From positions 1 through 50,568 of the IMG/VR virus record IMGVR_UViG_3300045929_000104: 50,568 bases of DNA. One strand, written 5' to 3'. This DNA is from a virus. A program made the translations under genes and the position numbers. The notes beneath the pieces are model-generated. The model saw only the letters and a program-made list of their open reading frames with translations. It did not search any database and was not told the DNA's origin. This document shows positions 42,049 through 49,581 of the stretch, one piece after another. The first letter of the stretch is position 1, and every line of letters starts with the position of its first letter.

Positions 42049-42258
42049 TCAATGGTCGCCGTTGTTTATGTTATCGAACGCTCGCTTGAGTTGCGTCGTC
42101 GCCTCGACGCTGCCCCCCGTCATCGCCGCGCGGTACTCCAACAGCAACCGAACCGCCATATCAATCGGCTGCTCATCCTCGCGTGCATCATCGCCGAAGC
42201 AGCTGGCAAGCACATCCCGCAGACGGGCGAGACTTTGTACGTGACGACAGGATGTCAT
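42049..42258 (-). CDS. Small helical hypothetical protein
   Basis: A 69-aa protein of helices (ARLRDVLASCFGDDARED, IDMAVRLLLEYRAAMTG). ATG 42258 overlaps the upstream stop (ATGA). No known family. Confidence 0.55.
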   Translation of the reverse strand: MTSCRHVQSLARLRDVLASCFGDDAREDEQPIDMAVRLLLEYRAAMTGGSVEATTQLKRAFDNINNGDH

Positions 42259-42422
42259 AGATCGTTGATTTGCTTTTTCGCAAATTCAAGCACCTGTGTT
42301 GCGGCTTCGCTTGCTGCTTGCCTCCAAGCCAAACGGGCCCAAGTGTGTACCGTCTCTCGCTGTTCAGCAGTTAAGGTGCGTAATGCTGTAATATTGTCGT
42401 CCCACCACGCTTCGAAGTTCAT
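42255..42422 (-). CDS. Small helical hypothetical protein
   Basis: A 55-aa protein (MNFEAWWDDNITALRTLTAE...) whose ATG overlaps the Sak4-like stop (TAATG), ending in an Ala/Gln-rich helix. Likely coupled to the recombinase gene. Function unknown. Confidence 0.55.
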   Translation of the reverse strand: MNFEAWWDDNITALRTLTAEQRETVHTWARLAWRQAASEAATQVLEFAKKQINDL

Positions 42423-43291
42423 TACTGACCCTCCCCACGGTAATACGCCATCAACTTCCCCCACATCTCGCCGATGTTGGGATTGTTGACGGTTTGCTCG
42501 AAGATATTCGGTGGACACTTCGCCGCCCACTGTGCACCTGCGACGGTATGCGCGAGGTATTGCCCCTGCTCGACGGCAAGGCGTAACGTCACCTCGAATT
42601 GGTAAGGCAGCGCCCGCGGAGCAATCTTCCCCGGTAGGATGGGGATGAACCGCCCACTACCGTTCTCATACTCCTCCCCGACGGTCCAGTACTGCCCGAC
42701 GGGTTCCATGCCGTATTGCTTGCATACCTCCGAAGCCGCAACCTTGATCCCCTTGACGAAGTCCACCCCATCCTGGCCGATTAGGTCATATGCGCGGAAG
42801 GTGTTCTGTTCCCCCGTCGTCTTGGCAACCGGCATGTTCTTCAACCGGTACGCCTTCATGACATCCATCACTTCCATGATCCCGTCGCCGCAGATGATGT
42901 CGATGGCGCGCCCGTTGTGTTCGCGATACTTGCCATTGGCGAGGGCCTCCTTGAACGCCACCAGCCGCTCGAACTTCTCGTTGATGGTGGGGGGTCGCTT
43001 GGCACCCGTCGCACGATCTTCAACCGGCCCGTCGATGTAAACCACCTTCGGCCGCTTGCTGAGCAGTCGTCCAACCTTTGCTTCGACAGCCACGACGAGC
43101 ACGTTGTACCCCGCTTCGATTAACGAATAGATGCCATGCGTCTTCCCCGTCCCACTATCCCCCTGCACGAGCATCGACAGCATCATGTCGCTCGGCTCAC
43201 CTTCGTGGATCTCGGGAGCGGCTTGCACGGTGGGCGGCGTGTTGACCACCGCACGCGGCGCATTGAAATTCGGCTTGACTACGGCGCCCAT
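42422..43291 (-). CDS. Sak4-like RecA-fold recombinase
   Basis: A 289-aa ATPase with Walker A GDSGTGKT (44-51) preceded by MMLSMLVQ, the typical Sak4/AAA_24 strand, and a Walker B-like AIDIICGDGI. A C-terminal strand-rich part (QFEVTLRLAVEQGQYLAHTV) follows. Sak4 proteins are single-strand annealing/RecA-like recombinases that pair with a phage SSB, here encoded next door. Directly follows a small gene after 0 nt. Confidence 0.8.
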   Translation of the reverse strand: MGAVVKPNFNAPRAVVNTPPTVQAAPEIHEGEPSDMMLSMLVQGDSGTGKTHGIYSLIEAGYNVLVVAVEAKVGRLLSKRPKVVYIDGPVEDRATGAKRPPTINEKFERLVAFKEALANGKYREHNGRAIDIICGDGIMEVMDVMKAYRLKNMPVAKTTGEQNTFRAYDLIGQDGVDFVKGIKVAASEVCKQYGMEPVGQYWTVGEEYENGSGRFIPILPGKIAPRALPYQFEVTLRLAVEQGQYLAHTVAGAQWAAKCPPNIFEQTVNNPNIGEMWGKLMAYYRGEGQ

Positions 43292-43717
43292 CTAATTCCC
43301 ATCCTTTCCCATCGCATGCTTCCCATCAAACATGAAAATCGTCAGCATCGCTTCGGAACGAATGCGGTCGCTGTGCTTCTGCACATCCAATAGCGGCGCG
43401 TAGATCTCACTCCGCTCCGCCATGATGTCCGTTCGCAGCGGTCCCAACGCCGTCTCCCCCTGTGCCGCATACGCACACAACAACCGCACCATCGGCGCCG
43501 AATACGCATGATGGTTGTACGCATCGACCCACGACTGCACAGCCTTCTTCGCGATGTATTCGAAGGTGTCGTTGTCCTTCTCATCGCCGTTCTGCCGCAC
43601 TTCGCCGACGATCTCGGAGGTGGCGGCGCATAAACGTGCAAGCGCAACCACAACCCCCTTCCAAGCGGCAATGAACTCCGCCTGCCTGGTGGATATGTCG
43701 ATGCTATCGAACGACAC
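43292..43717 (-). CDS. Hypothetical helical protein
   Basis: A 141-aa, mostly helical protein starting at GTG 43717 (GAGGT upstream), overlapping the previous gene by 14 nt. Helices include AEFIAAWKGVVVALARLCAA and NDTFEYIAKKAVQSWVD. Resembles small phage proteins next to Sak4 genes; no family assigned. Confidence 0.55.
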   Translation of the reverse strand: MSFDSIDISTRQAEFIAAWKGVVVALARLCAATSEIVGEVRQNGDEKDNDTFEYIAKKAVQSWVDAYNHHAYSAPMVRLLCAYAAQGETALGPLRTDIMAERSEIYAPLLDVQKHSDRIRSEAMLTIFMFDGKHAMGKDGN

Positions 43718-43895
43718 GATCTACCTCTTCGAGCACCGATTCCAACTTGAGGTGGACGGCGCCCGCGTTCAACGGGATGCCGGTCTCATGCGCGACCTTG
43801 GCAATCTTCGCAATCCGCTCGACCATGTTCCGCATGCGGCGGATGGCGCGTTGTTCCGCAGCTGCCGCAGACGCACCGTTAGATTCGAACATCAT
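43704..43895 (-). CDS. Small helical protein
   Basis: A 63-aa protein beginning MMFESNGASAAAAEQ with GAGGAGGTGG directly before it. It contains a basic helix (RAIRRMRNMVERIAKIAKV) and a C-terminal acidic helix. Possible regulator; no family recognised. Confidence 0.55.
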   Translation of the reverse strand: MMFESNGASAAAAEQRAIRRMRNMVERIAKIAKVAHETGIPLNAGAVHLKLESVLEEVDRVVR

Positions 43896-44061
43896 CCACC
43901 TCCTCAAGCGTGAATGCGCTCATATCATTCAATCGCGAGTAGTCATATGAGATGATTTGTAATTGATCGTGATATTCGGCGAGATACGTCCGAAGCGCAT
44001 CTGCCGCCTCTACCCCGCGTCCCTTCACTTCCAACACCCGACGTGTTCTAACCTTCGCCAT
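43879..44061 (-). CDS. First gene of leftward cluster, small protein
   Basis: A 60-aa protein from ATG 44061 (GGGAGG nine nt upstream; ATG 44070 also in frame): MAKVRTRRVLEVKGRGVEAA, basic at first and acidic at the end. It lies about 25 nt below the strong leftward promoter. Function unknown. Confidence 0.6.
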   Translation of the reverse strand: MAKVRTRRVLEVKGRGVEAADALRTYLAEYHDQLQIISYDYSRLNDMSAFTLEEVDDVRI

Positions 44062-44086
44062 TGTGTTCATCCTCCCTCGTTGCACA

Positions 44087-44115
44087 AACATACCGAGGTG
44101 CCACACGATTGTCAA
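44087..44115 (-). promoter_or_regulatory. Sigma70-type promoter for the leftward cluster
   Basis: On the - strand TTGACA (44115-44110), a 17-bp spacer, and TATGTT (44092-44087). It is the best promoter match in the window and is placed just before the first of about forty leftward genes. A palindrome overlaps its -35. Confidence 0.65.
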
Positions 44116-44121
44116 TGACAA
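44109..44121. promoter_or_regulatory. Palindromic operator candidate
   Basis: TTGTCA-A-TGACAA (44109-44121) is a perfect 6-bp inverted repeat overlapping the leftward -35 and lying between two divergent genes, so it could coordinate both transcripts. The binding protein is unknown. Confidence 0.5.
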
Positions 44122-44140
44122 ATGTGTGTGGTACCCTCTC

Positions 44141-44149
44141 TGCTATAGA
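44141..44149 (+). promoter_or_regulatory. Possible extended -10 for the rightward operon
   Basis: TG-C-TATAGA (44141-44149) resembles an extended -10 about 36 nt before the TTG start at 44185. No clear -35 is seen, so a weak or activator-dependent promoter is possible. Confidence 0.35.
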
Positions 44150-44184
44150 GTTTCCTTAGACAAACGCCAAGGAGCTACAGTCAA

Positions 44185-45132
44185 TTGAGCGAGCCTAAAA
44201 TTATTCGCCCGGAGGGCTGGATGAATCATGCCGAATCACTTACAAATCCGACATTCGTATGGGAGGGCGTACTACCCAGCAGCGGTGTCGTACTACTGCA
44301 CGGCTCCCCTGGTTGCGGTAAGTCCGCCCTGCTGTGGGGCATCCTTCATCACTGTGCGGATGGTGCGCCCTATCTAGGCATCCCGACAACGCCGACTAGT
44401 TCTATTCTACTGTGCAACGACATGAACGAATCTTCTTTGAAGATCCGTTGGGCGAACTTCAATCCCAAATTCGCAGTGTGCTGTATGGATCGGATGGACG
44501 TAACAAGTCCATCGAATGCTTTGTATCTTGGTAAGATCGCGGAGTATGTGACGGACAACAACGTCCAGATCATCGCCGTGGATGCCTTGGGCGGTCTATT
44601 AGGCGGACGTTCAATCCGAGACGATGACACAGCCAACCTAGTCGTCACCCGCCTACATCAACTATTCCCCAACCGGCTCATCATCCTTCTGGGACATGAC
44701 CGAAAAATGTCCCAGGAAACCAAGGAATTTGGCAGCGAATCGTTCCTTGGCAGTCAGTTATGGCGAGCCCACTGCACGGTTCAGTTGTCCATGCGGCGTT
44801 CCGGCCATAGCGAATCTCGGCTCACCCACAGCAAGAGTCAAGTTTCCCCGCTGCTCTCGAATGACATCCGTCTCTACATTGATGATGCGGGGCAAGCCGA
44901 AGCGTACAACGAGTCCCGTGCGCGAACGATCATCAAGCAGCTGCAAGCGGCGTGTACGGCGCTCAAGCTTCCCTATGACGAAATCGTAACCGGCAAGCGG
45001 GAGGTGACGAACATTGAAGCCATGGCTTTGGGGAACCGTCTACCAGGCAAGGGAGGAGTCATGGGTATCTCGGCAAACATGGTGCGAAAGCGCATCGCCC
45101 GAGTACGGGAATTTTCCACTGTAAATGGGTAG
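44185..45132 (+). CDS. RepA/DnaB-like RecA-fold ATPase (helicase candidate)
   Basis: A 315-aa protein starting at TTG with GGAG upstream. Walker A is GSPGCGKS (41-48), Walker B IIAVDALGG, with ILLGHDRKMS (sensor-like His) and a C-terminal basic region (SANMVRKRIARVRE). This matches AAA_25/RepA-type hexameric ATPases that act as replicative helicases or loaders. No separate primase or DnaB gene is visible, so it may drive replication. It heads the rightward operon. Confidence 0.68.
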   Translation: MSEPKIIRPEGWMNHAESLTNPTFVWEGVLPSSGVVLLHGSPGCGKSALLWGILHHCADGAPYLGIPTTPTSSILLCNDMNESSLKIRWANFNPKFAVCCMDRMDVTSPSNALYLGKIAEYVTDNNVQIIAVDALGGLLGGRSIRDDDTANLVVTRLHQLFPNRLIILLGHDRKMSQETKEFGSESFLGSQLWRAHCTVQLSMRRSGHSESRLTHSKSQVSPLLSNDIRLYIDDAGQAEAYNESRARTIIKQLQAACTALKLPYDEIVTGKREVTNIEAMALGNRLPGKGGVMGISANMVRKRIARVREFSTVNG

Positions 45133-45201
45133 CAAAACCGAAGTGTGCTGTGTAAGTTCTTTGTTTACAACAGATACAGATTGTAACGGACCCTGCTGTA
45201 A

Positions 45202-45226
45202 ATCCCTGAACTGTGCAGGGATCTTT
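45202..45226 (+). terminator. Hairpin after the helicase-like gene
   Basis: ATCCCTG (45202-45208), loop AACTGTG, CAGGGAT (45216-45222), followed by CTTT: a 7-bp stem with a short T-stretch. A weak intrinsic terminator or attenuator between the first gene and the rest of the operon. Confidence 0.45.
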
Positions 45227-45260
45227 ACACTTTGGGCTTACAGCGTATGGAGGGACGGTC

Positions 45261-45455
45261 GTGGTTAGCAATCCCAAGGTCGGCTTGCTGGTTCAGATCG
45301 GCGACAACCCGAGTGCACCACTGGGCATGGTGGTGTCTAGCGCATTCAAGGATCGCTACAACAACGAGGGCGGCGTTTCCGTTCGAGTGTTCATTCCCGG
45401 TACCGGTATCGTGGTGCTCCCATGCGTTGTTCTGCACATCCCGTACAACGACTGA
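45261..45455 (+). CDS. Small beta-rich protein
   Basis: A 64-aa protein from GTG 45261 with GGAGGG 7 nt upstream. Alternating strands (SNPKVGLLVQIGDNPSAPLG, VSVRVFIPGTGIVVLPCVV) suggest a small SH3- or OB-like barrel. The 3' end overlaps the lipoprotein gene by 34 nt. Function unknown. Confidence 0.55.
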   Translation: MVSNPKVGLLVQIGDNPSAPLGMVVSSAFKDRYNNEGGVSVRVFIPGTGIVVLPCVVLHIPYND

Positions 45456-45913
45456 TTCTTACAATTGTAGTGGTTTCTTCTGTAGCCTGCGTGGATGCCC
45501 CTAGGCAGGTGATGGTAGAGCGGGCGTCTTGGAGTACCGCCCGCGCTCTTACGCTCAACACAGGGCATCTGGTGCCCTCACAGTGGCATTCTCCTGAAGT
45601 GGTGCGAGAGTGGCGCGTCCTCCGCACCCCCGACGGCGCCAATCGCATCCTCGGCATGTACCTAGCTGGCTATGAAATCGACGCGGCTGGTACAGTGGTG
45701 TTACGGGAGCGCATCATTGTCTACCTACTGCCATCCGAAGAGTGCTGGCTACCCATCGTGCTGACCCATGAGTACCTACACGCCATACACACCCGACTTG
45801 TGACAAAATACGGCACCACATTCACATCCATGGACAGCGAATCGTGGGTGCAGGCGACCCTCGGCTTCCATGGCGAACTTGCACCATGTATCACAGACGG
45901 AGATGACAATTGA
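45422..45913 (+). CDS. Lipoprotein with HExxH zincin-like motif
   Basis: A 163-aa protein with a lipoprotein-type signal (LILTIVVVSSVAC; lipobox SVAC, Cys23) and, near residues 115-123, VLTHEYLHAIHT, the HExxH motif of zinc metallopeptidases; a helix and ESWVQATLGF follow. It is predicted to be a membrane-anchored metalloprotease or inactive relative facing the periplasm or surface. Its stop overlaps the ClpP-like start. An unusual phage gene. Confidence 0.65.
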   Translation: MRCSAHPVQRLILTIVVVSSVACVDAPRQVMVERASWSTARALTLNTGHLVPSQWHSPEVVREWRVLRTPDGANRILGMYLAGYEIDAAGTVVLRERIIVYLLPSEECWLPIVLTHEYLHAIHTRLVTKYGTTFTSMDSESWVQATLGFHGELAPCITDGDDN

Positions 45914-46521
45914 GCGACGAAATCGAGAATACTTGTAATACCTGCACGCCGACTGTCACCTCACCGCCTGCGTTCGGTGCCGCCTTCTCGCATACACAAG
46001 CAACCACCCTCGCCAACGATCATGGCATCTTCACGCTTGCAGGTGTGATCGATGAGGCGGTCGGGGATATGTGTCTCTCGTTCCTGCTACTTGCACTGAA
46101 ACGCGCGCAACCCCCTACGTTGATAATCTGCAGCCCCGGCGGTGAGGAGCCCTACGCCCGTGCCGCCATCGGCGCCATCGAAGCGTGCAAAGCGAGCGGT
46201 CTCGTCGTCACAACCATCGGCGTGGGCGATGTGTGCAGCGCCGCGTTTAACATCTTCATCAGCGGCAGCAAAGGGCATCGCTACGCACATGAGCTATCGA
46301 CGTACATGACCCACGCTACGTCTACCAACACCCGCAACAAGCGCGAAGGGGAACTGTGCGAAGAGACCGACCGTGCGATCATCAACGCCTACACCACCGT
46401 CGATTCGCGCCTCCGCAACCGTTGGCAAGAAACCGGCGACCATTTCATGTCTGCTGACGAGGCTGTCAAGCATGGCGCCGCGGATCATGTCATCAAGTCT
46501 GGTGCGACGTGGCCGTTGTGA
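45910..46521 (+). CDS. ClpP-like serine protease
   Basis: A 203-aa protein starting at TTG (GGAG 8 nt upstream) that overlaps the lipoprotein stop. ClpP features: TLIICSPGG, catalytic Ser in GVGDVCSAAFNIF followed by SGSKGHRYA, His in ELSTYMTHATS, and the terminal block FMSADEAVKHGAADHVI matching the ClpP Asp region. Phage ClpP proteins may be prohead proteases, but this one is in an early-type operon away from the capsid genes, so a regulatory or host-directed role is possible. Confidence 0.8.
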   Translation: MSDEIENTCNTCTPTVTSPPAFGAAFSHTQATTLANDHGIFTLAGVIDEAVGDMCLSFLLLALKRAQPPTLIICSPGGEEPYARAAIGAIEACKASGLVVTTIGVGDVCSAAFNIFISGSKGHRYAHELSTYMTHATSTNTRNKREGELCEETDRAIINAYTTVDSRLRNRWQETGDHFMSADEAVKHGAADHVIKSGATWPL

Positions 46522-46674
46522 TCGCACAGATCGCACACAATGACTCACATACACCCCGCTGCTGCTAGTATGACCGTCATGGGATGGAGCAACCTTTTCC
46601 GCAAGAAGCCAAAGCCCCGCGCCACCGCATTCCACTACCACATTGGCCCCGTTGAATCCAAGAGGAGGATGGAC

Positions 46675-46995
46675 ATGGCTCTTGATCTTTCGTTCACGAA
46701 TGAGGAGAAGATTCGCGTCTCCGTTACCCCGGTTACTTCGACCGGTCGGCCTGCGCAGCTGGACGGGCCGGTGGCGTTCGAGGTTGTCCTTGGTACCTGC
46801 ACCATCGAGGCGATCGACGCGACGAGTGCTTACATCGTCTCTGGCGATGACCCCGGCGATTCGTCCGTGCTGGTCAGCGCGGATGCGGACCTCGGCAGTG
46901 GCGTGCAGACGATCGCCGACACGATCAGCTGCCACGTCCTCGGCGCGATGGCAACGAACCTTGGTCTGAATGCTGACACGCCGGTGCCTAAGTAA
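46675..46995 (+). CDS. Ig-like (BIG2-type) domain protein
   Basis: A 106-aa protein, ATG chosen for AGAGGAGG upstream; an extension to ATG 46570 is in frame. The sequence KIRVSVTPVTSTGRPAQLDG ... FEVVLGTCTIEAID ... SSVLVSADADLGSGVQTI is the typical strand order of phage Ig-like domains. These are usually displayed on virions and bind surface glycans or support adsorption. Here it sits outside the virion module. Confidence 0.7.
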   Translation: MALDLSFTNEEKIRVSVTPVTSTGRPAQLDGPVAFEVVLGTCTIEAIDATSAYIVSGDDPGDSSVLVSADADLGSGVQTIADTISCHVLGAMATNLGLNADTPVPK

Positions 46996-46997
46996 CC

Positions 46998-47252
46998 ATG
47001 GCGGGCAAGGCAGTCGGTCGCATCACGGGCGGTAAAGGGAAGGTTCGCCGTGCTGGTACCTTCGAATGGGGAGACATCGGCACGGGTGATGTCGTCTACC
47101 CTGGCGATCAGACGCGCAACCCATCCGGCGGCGGTCTACGTGTCAAGCAGAAGGGTGGTGACGACACTCCCCAACTCGACGACTCGTTGCAAGAGTATCG
47201 CGCACCGCAAGATGATCCCGCCGAACGTGCCGCACGCCGCAAGCGTAGGTAA
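46998..47252 (+). CDS. Basic, probably disordered protein
   Basis: An 84-aa, Gly/Lys/Arg-rich protein (KAVGRITGGKGKVRRAGTFE; C-terminal AERAARRKRR), likely disordered and DNA- or RNA-binding. It follows the Ig-like gene by 2 nt and is the last gene before the terminator. Confidence 0.6.
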   Translation: MAGKAVGRITGGKGKVRRAGTFEWGDIGTGDVVYPGDQTRNPSGGGLRVKQKGGDDTPQLDDSLQEYRAPQDDPAERAARRKRR

Positions 47253-47272
47253 GTTAGACACTTAGCAACTAG

Positions 47273-47542
47273 CTACGAAACATCCGGGGGAGGGGGTTCA
47301 TCGCGAACCTCCTCCCCTTTTCTGTGCGCATTCGCGTTTGGTCTTAAGGGTGCGAGGGTAGGTATCCCGGCGGGTACAACGCACACCACCGACGGCATGT
47401 CAGGCAGCCCCGCCGTCGCCCGCACGATATGGTGAATATCCCCCCGTCCGCACCGCTCGCAAGCGTCATACTTGAACAACCGCATAAGAAACACTTCGCA
47501 ATCATACGCCGTCCAACCCGTCGGCGGTTCGTGGTTCCACAT
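47273..47542 (-). CDS. Possible small zinc-binding protein
   Basis: An 89-aa frame with YDACERCGRGDIHHIV, a plausible Cys/His metal site, and a Pro-rich end that crosses the terminator. No good ribosome-binding site. It may be real, as similar Cys motifs recur in this genome, but it is isolated on this strand. Confidence 0.4.
   Translation of the reverse strand: MWNHEPPTGWTAYDCEVFLMRLFKYDACERCGRGDIHHIVRATAGLPDMPSVVCVVPAGIPTLAPLRPNANAHRKGEEVRDEPPPPDVS
47286..47321 (+). terminator. Intrinsic terminator of the rightward operon
   Basis: A G-rich arm (GGGGGAGGGGGTTC), loop ATCG, complementary CGAACCTCCTCCCC and a TTTT tail, 33 nt after the last gene. The strongest intrinsic terminator in the window; the T-tract is only on the + strand side. 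Confidence 0.85.
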
Positions 47543-47587
47543 TGTGCATACACCCCCGTTTGGTCCTAGAGGAGTCAATTCGGTCCG

Positions 47588-47815
47588 ATGAACACAACCT
47601 ACACGGTCCTATGGCTGCTCTGGCTGCTTGGCTTCGTCGTTATCGAAGGCGCCGCCTTGCGTGACAAGCGGCGTGGCGATACCCTCAGCGAACATGTATG
47701 GACGTGGTTCTGCATGCGCGGTACCGGCCGCTTCGCCAAACTACGCCGGGTCGCGCTAATCTCGTTCCTAATCTGGCTACTTGTGCATTTCGTGGGCGGG
47801 GGTAGACTTGTGTGA
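47588..47815 (+). CDS. Small two-helix membrane protein
   Basis: A 75-aa protein with two membrane helices (YTVLWLLWLLGFVVIEG; VALISFLIWLLVHFVGG) and, between them, DKRRGDTLSEHVWTWF, a phrase seen in small phage membrane proteins. A holin-like role is possible. Its start has GAGGAG about 13 nt upstream. It overlaps the convergent gene at 47777-48067 by 39 nt. Confidence 0.6.
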   Translation: MNTTYTVLWLLWLLGFVVIEGAALRDKRRGDTLSEHVWTWFCMRGTGRFAKLRRVALISFLIWLLVHFVGGGRLV

Positions 47816-48067
47816 CTGCGACCGCGCGCGCTCGATCTTGTTGACTGGCATGGGCCACAGCGCGGCAAACGTCTCGTTCGCTACGTAGTAATCCCCTGCG
47901 TCCCAATCACTCCTACCCCCACGCCGCATGTTCCTGTCCCCTGCGTCCCGTGCAGCGTCCATAGCCAGCTGATACGTCCGCTCGATTCGTCGCATGGTGT
48001 CCTCCGCCATGACACAGCGCCAATACCCCGTCCCGGCCACGATGGCAATTCCATTCAAGGTTCGCAC
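47777..48067 (-). CDS. Hypothetical protein
   Basis: A 96-aa protein from GTG 48067 (GGGGGAA just before); ATG 48010 would give 77 aa. Helical middle (MRRIERTYQLAMDAARDAGD), Arg-rich and acidic segments, His/Lys-rich end. The last gene of the right-hand leftward cluster. Function unknown. Confidence 0.5.
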   Translation of the reverse strand: MRTLNGIAIVAGTGYWRCVMAEDTMRRIERTYQLAMDAARDAGDRNMRRGGRSDWDAGDYYVANETFAALWPMPVNKIERARSQSHKSTPAHEMHK

Positions 48068-48091
48068 GATTCCCCCGTTCGATGCACGCCG

Positions 48092-48274
48092 CTACGCGCA
48101 CCGTAGTTCAAGCGTCCGCCCTTCACGTTGTGCCCGTTCACGCAACTTGTCAAGTAGCCGCATATCGACCTTTCCAGCTGGCACGGTAACCACCAAATTC
48201 CCCCGGTAGCCGATTGCTTGCAGATATCGCAACGTCGCCAGCGCGCTGACATCCTTGATCTTGCTACGCCGCAT
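48092..48274 (-). CDS. Small basic protein
   Basis: A 60-aa protein starting MRRSKIKDVSALATLRYLQA, helical and positively charged; it overlaps the preceding gene. It may bind nucleic acid. No family recognised. Confidence 0.5.
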   Translation of the reverse strand: MRRSKIKDVSALATLRYLQAIGYRGNLVVTVPAGKVDMRLLDKLRERAQREGRTLELRCA

Positions 48275-48599
48275 TGCGTTCGTCCTCCATGTTGGATTGA
48301 GTAGCGCGCAGCGGATCTCGCACGGTTCGCACGCACCGCTCAAACGCCGCATCGCCCGCCTCGAATCCCCCATGCCGTTCTCGACACGACCAGCGCGCCT
48401 CTAGCAGTACACGCTCCCGTCGCGCCTCGCCGTGCCTGTCGCAGTAATCCCCATCGTGGTACTCGACTATGTGATAGCATCGCCCCCCGGCACATGGCTG
48501 CCTGTACGTATCTTCGTATGCCAACCACGCCGCTATCTCGTCCGCGTGCTGATAGGTGTAGCGTGGGGGTTGACGTAGCCAATTGTGGGGGTTGCTCAT
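48264..48599 (-). CDS. Hypothetical protein
   Basis: A 111-aa protein with Cys/His clusters (CAGGRCYHIVEYHDGDYC, a likely metal site) and an Arg/Glu-rich helical C-terminus. ATG 48599 overlaps the upstream stop (ATGA). Function unknown. Confidence 0.6.
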   Translation of the reverse strand: MSNPHNWLRQPPRYTYQHADEIAAWLAYEDTYRQPCAGGRCYHIVEYHDGDYCDRHGEARRERVLLEARWSCRERHGGFEAGDAAFERCVRTVRDPLRATQSNMEDERNAA

Positions 48600-49063
48600 T
48601 GGATATGCCCCAAGATAGCCGCCCTAGCCGATCCGCCCACGCCCCACAACGCACGCAGCGCCCTATTCTGCTCTGCACACGCAATCGCCTGTGACGGTTT
48701 CATCGGGCCATATTCCTCTGCGATCTCGTCGGGATCGACAGGCCCCTGCCAATCTAAACAACTAAGCACGTCGTACAATCCCGGCTTGTGGTAAGGCTGC
48801 ATGTCATCATGCACACTCTGCCAAAATGATAATTCGTAATTGCTGTGCGCCGTGTGTAACGCAACCCGCCAATGCTTACCGTGGTGTCCATCACATTTAC
48901 CATAAGGACAGTGCACGCCGCCTACCGCGGACTTCCCCCACGCCGGACATTTCGGCACGCCTTGTTTAATCTCAACACGCAGTCCGACGATATCTGCCAA
49001 CCGTGCCGCGTGCTGCTCATAAGACTCGTCGTCGTGCTTTTCGTACTGTGTGCTGTCGCTCAT
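48596..49063 (-). CDS. Conserved phage protein of unknown function
   Basis: A 155-aa protein. The first half has CPAWG...CPYGKCDGHHGKHW (Cys/His); the second half NYELSFWQSVHD ... YDVLSCLDWQGPVDPDEIAE matches a phage protein type ('f..Sf.qS......yDvLaCl...') whose role is unknown. Its ATG follows a GGAGTAAATTGAT leader. Confidence 0.6.
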   Translation of the reverse strand: MSDSTQYEKHDDESYEQHAARLADIVGLRVEIKQGVPKCPAWGKSAVGGVHCPYGKCDGHHGKHWRVALHTAHSNYELSFWQSVHDDMQPYHKPGLYDVLSCLDWQGPVDPDEIAEEYGPMKPSQAIACAEQNRALRALWGVGGSARAAILGHIQ

Positions 49064-49069
49064 ATCAAT

Positions 49070-49279
49070 TTACTCCCCTTTCCCACACTTTACAGGAAAT
49101 TGTCCCGATATGAATAACATATGATACCGTTCACGCCTTGCAGCTTCCCGACCATACTTCGCGCGAATCACGCGAAGTGCATCAGCAATCAGTTTGCGAC
49201 CCTGCGCGCGGTCACCCCCGTAACTACCAAAGGCGACTAGATGATTGCATGCCTTTTGGTAGGCTTCTAGCCAGTACAT
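49070..49279 (-). CDS. Small basic hypothetical protein
   Basis: A 69-aa protein (MYWLEAYQKACNHLVAFGSYG...), helical and Arg/Lys-rich. It lies between two better-supported genes in the same direction. No domain recognised. Confidence 0.5.
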   Translation of the reverse strand: MYWLEAYQKACNHLVAFGSYGGDRAQGRKLIADALRVIRAKYGREAARRERYHMLFISGQFPVKCGKGE

Positions 49280-49281
49280 CC

Positions 49282-49581
49282 CTACTCCCCCCTCGCCTTG
49301 CGGATGATTGCGTGTACACGCTCGCGCATTGGTTTGTCTGCTCCTGTCGCATACCGTTCCGTAGGCATATCCTGTAGCATAAGGAGTACGTCTTCCAACG
49401 CCTCCAACATATCCGGCGCGGCGGCGATTAGGCGGGCGTTTGCGTCTAGTTCCGTAGGAGAGTCAAAACTCCATTTTCCTGTTTTCGGTTCTGTCCCATA
49501 GGTTAAGTAGAACGTCCCGCTTCGTGTGCGTAGCGTTCTGCCAGCCTCTAGCTCCCAAGGCCCCGGTGTGTGTTTATTCAT
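49282..49581 (-). CDS. Conserved phage protein (MNKHTPGPW type)
   Basis: A 99-aa protein opening with MNKHTPGPWELEAG and containing ANARLIAAAPDMLEALEDVL, the two hallmark segments of a small protein very common in phages and prophages. Function is unknown. ATGA-type overlap with the upstream gene. Confidence 0.75.
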   Translation of the reverse strand: MNKHTPGPWELEAGRTLRTRSGTFYLTYGTEPKTGKWSFDSPTELDANARLIAAAPDMLEALEDVLLMLQDMPTERYATGADKPMRERVHAIIRKARGE

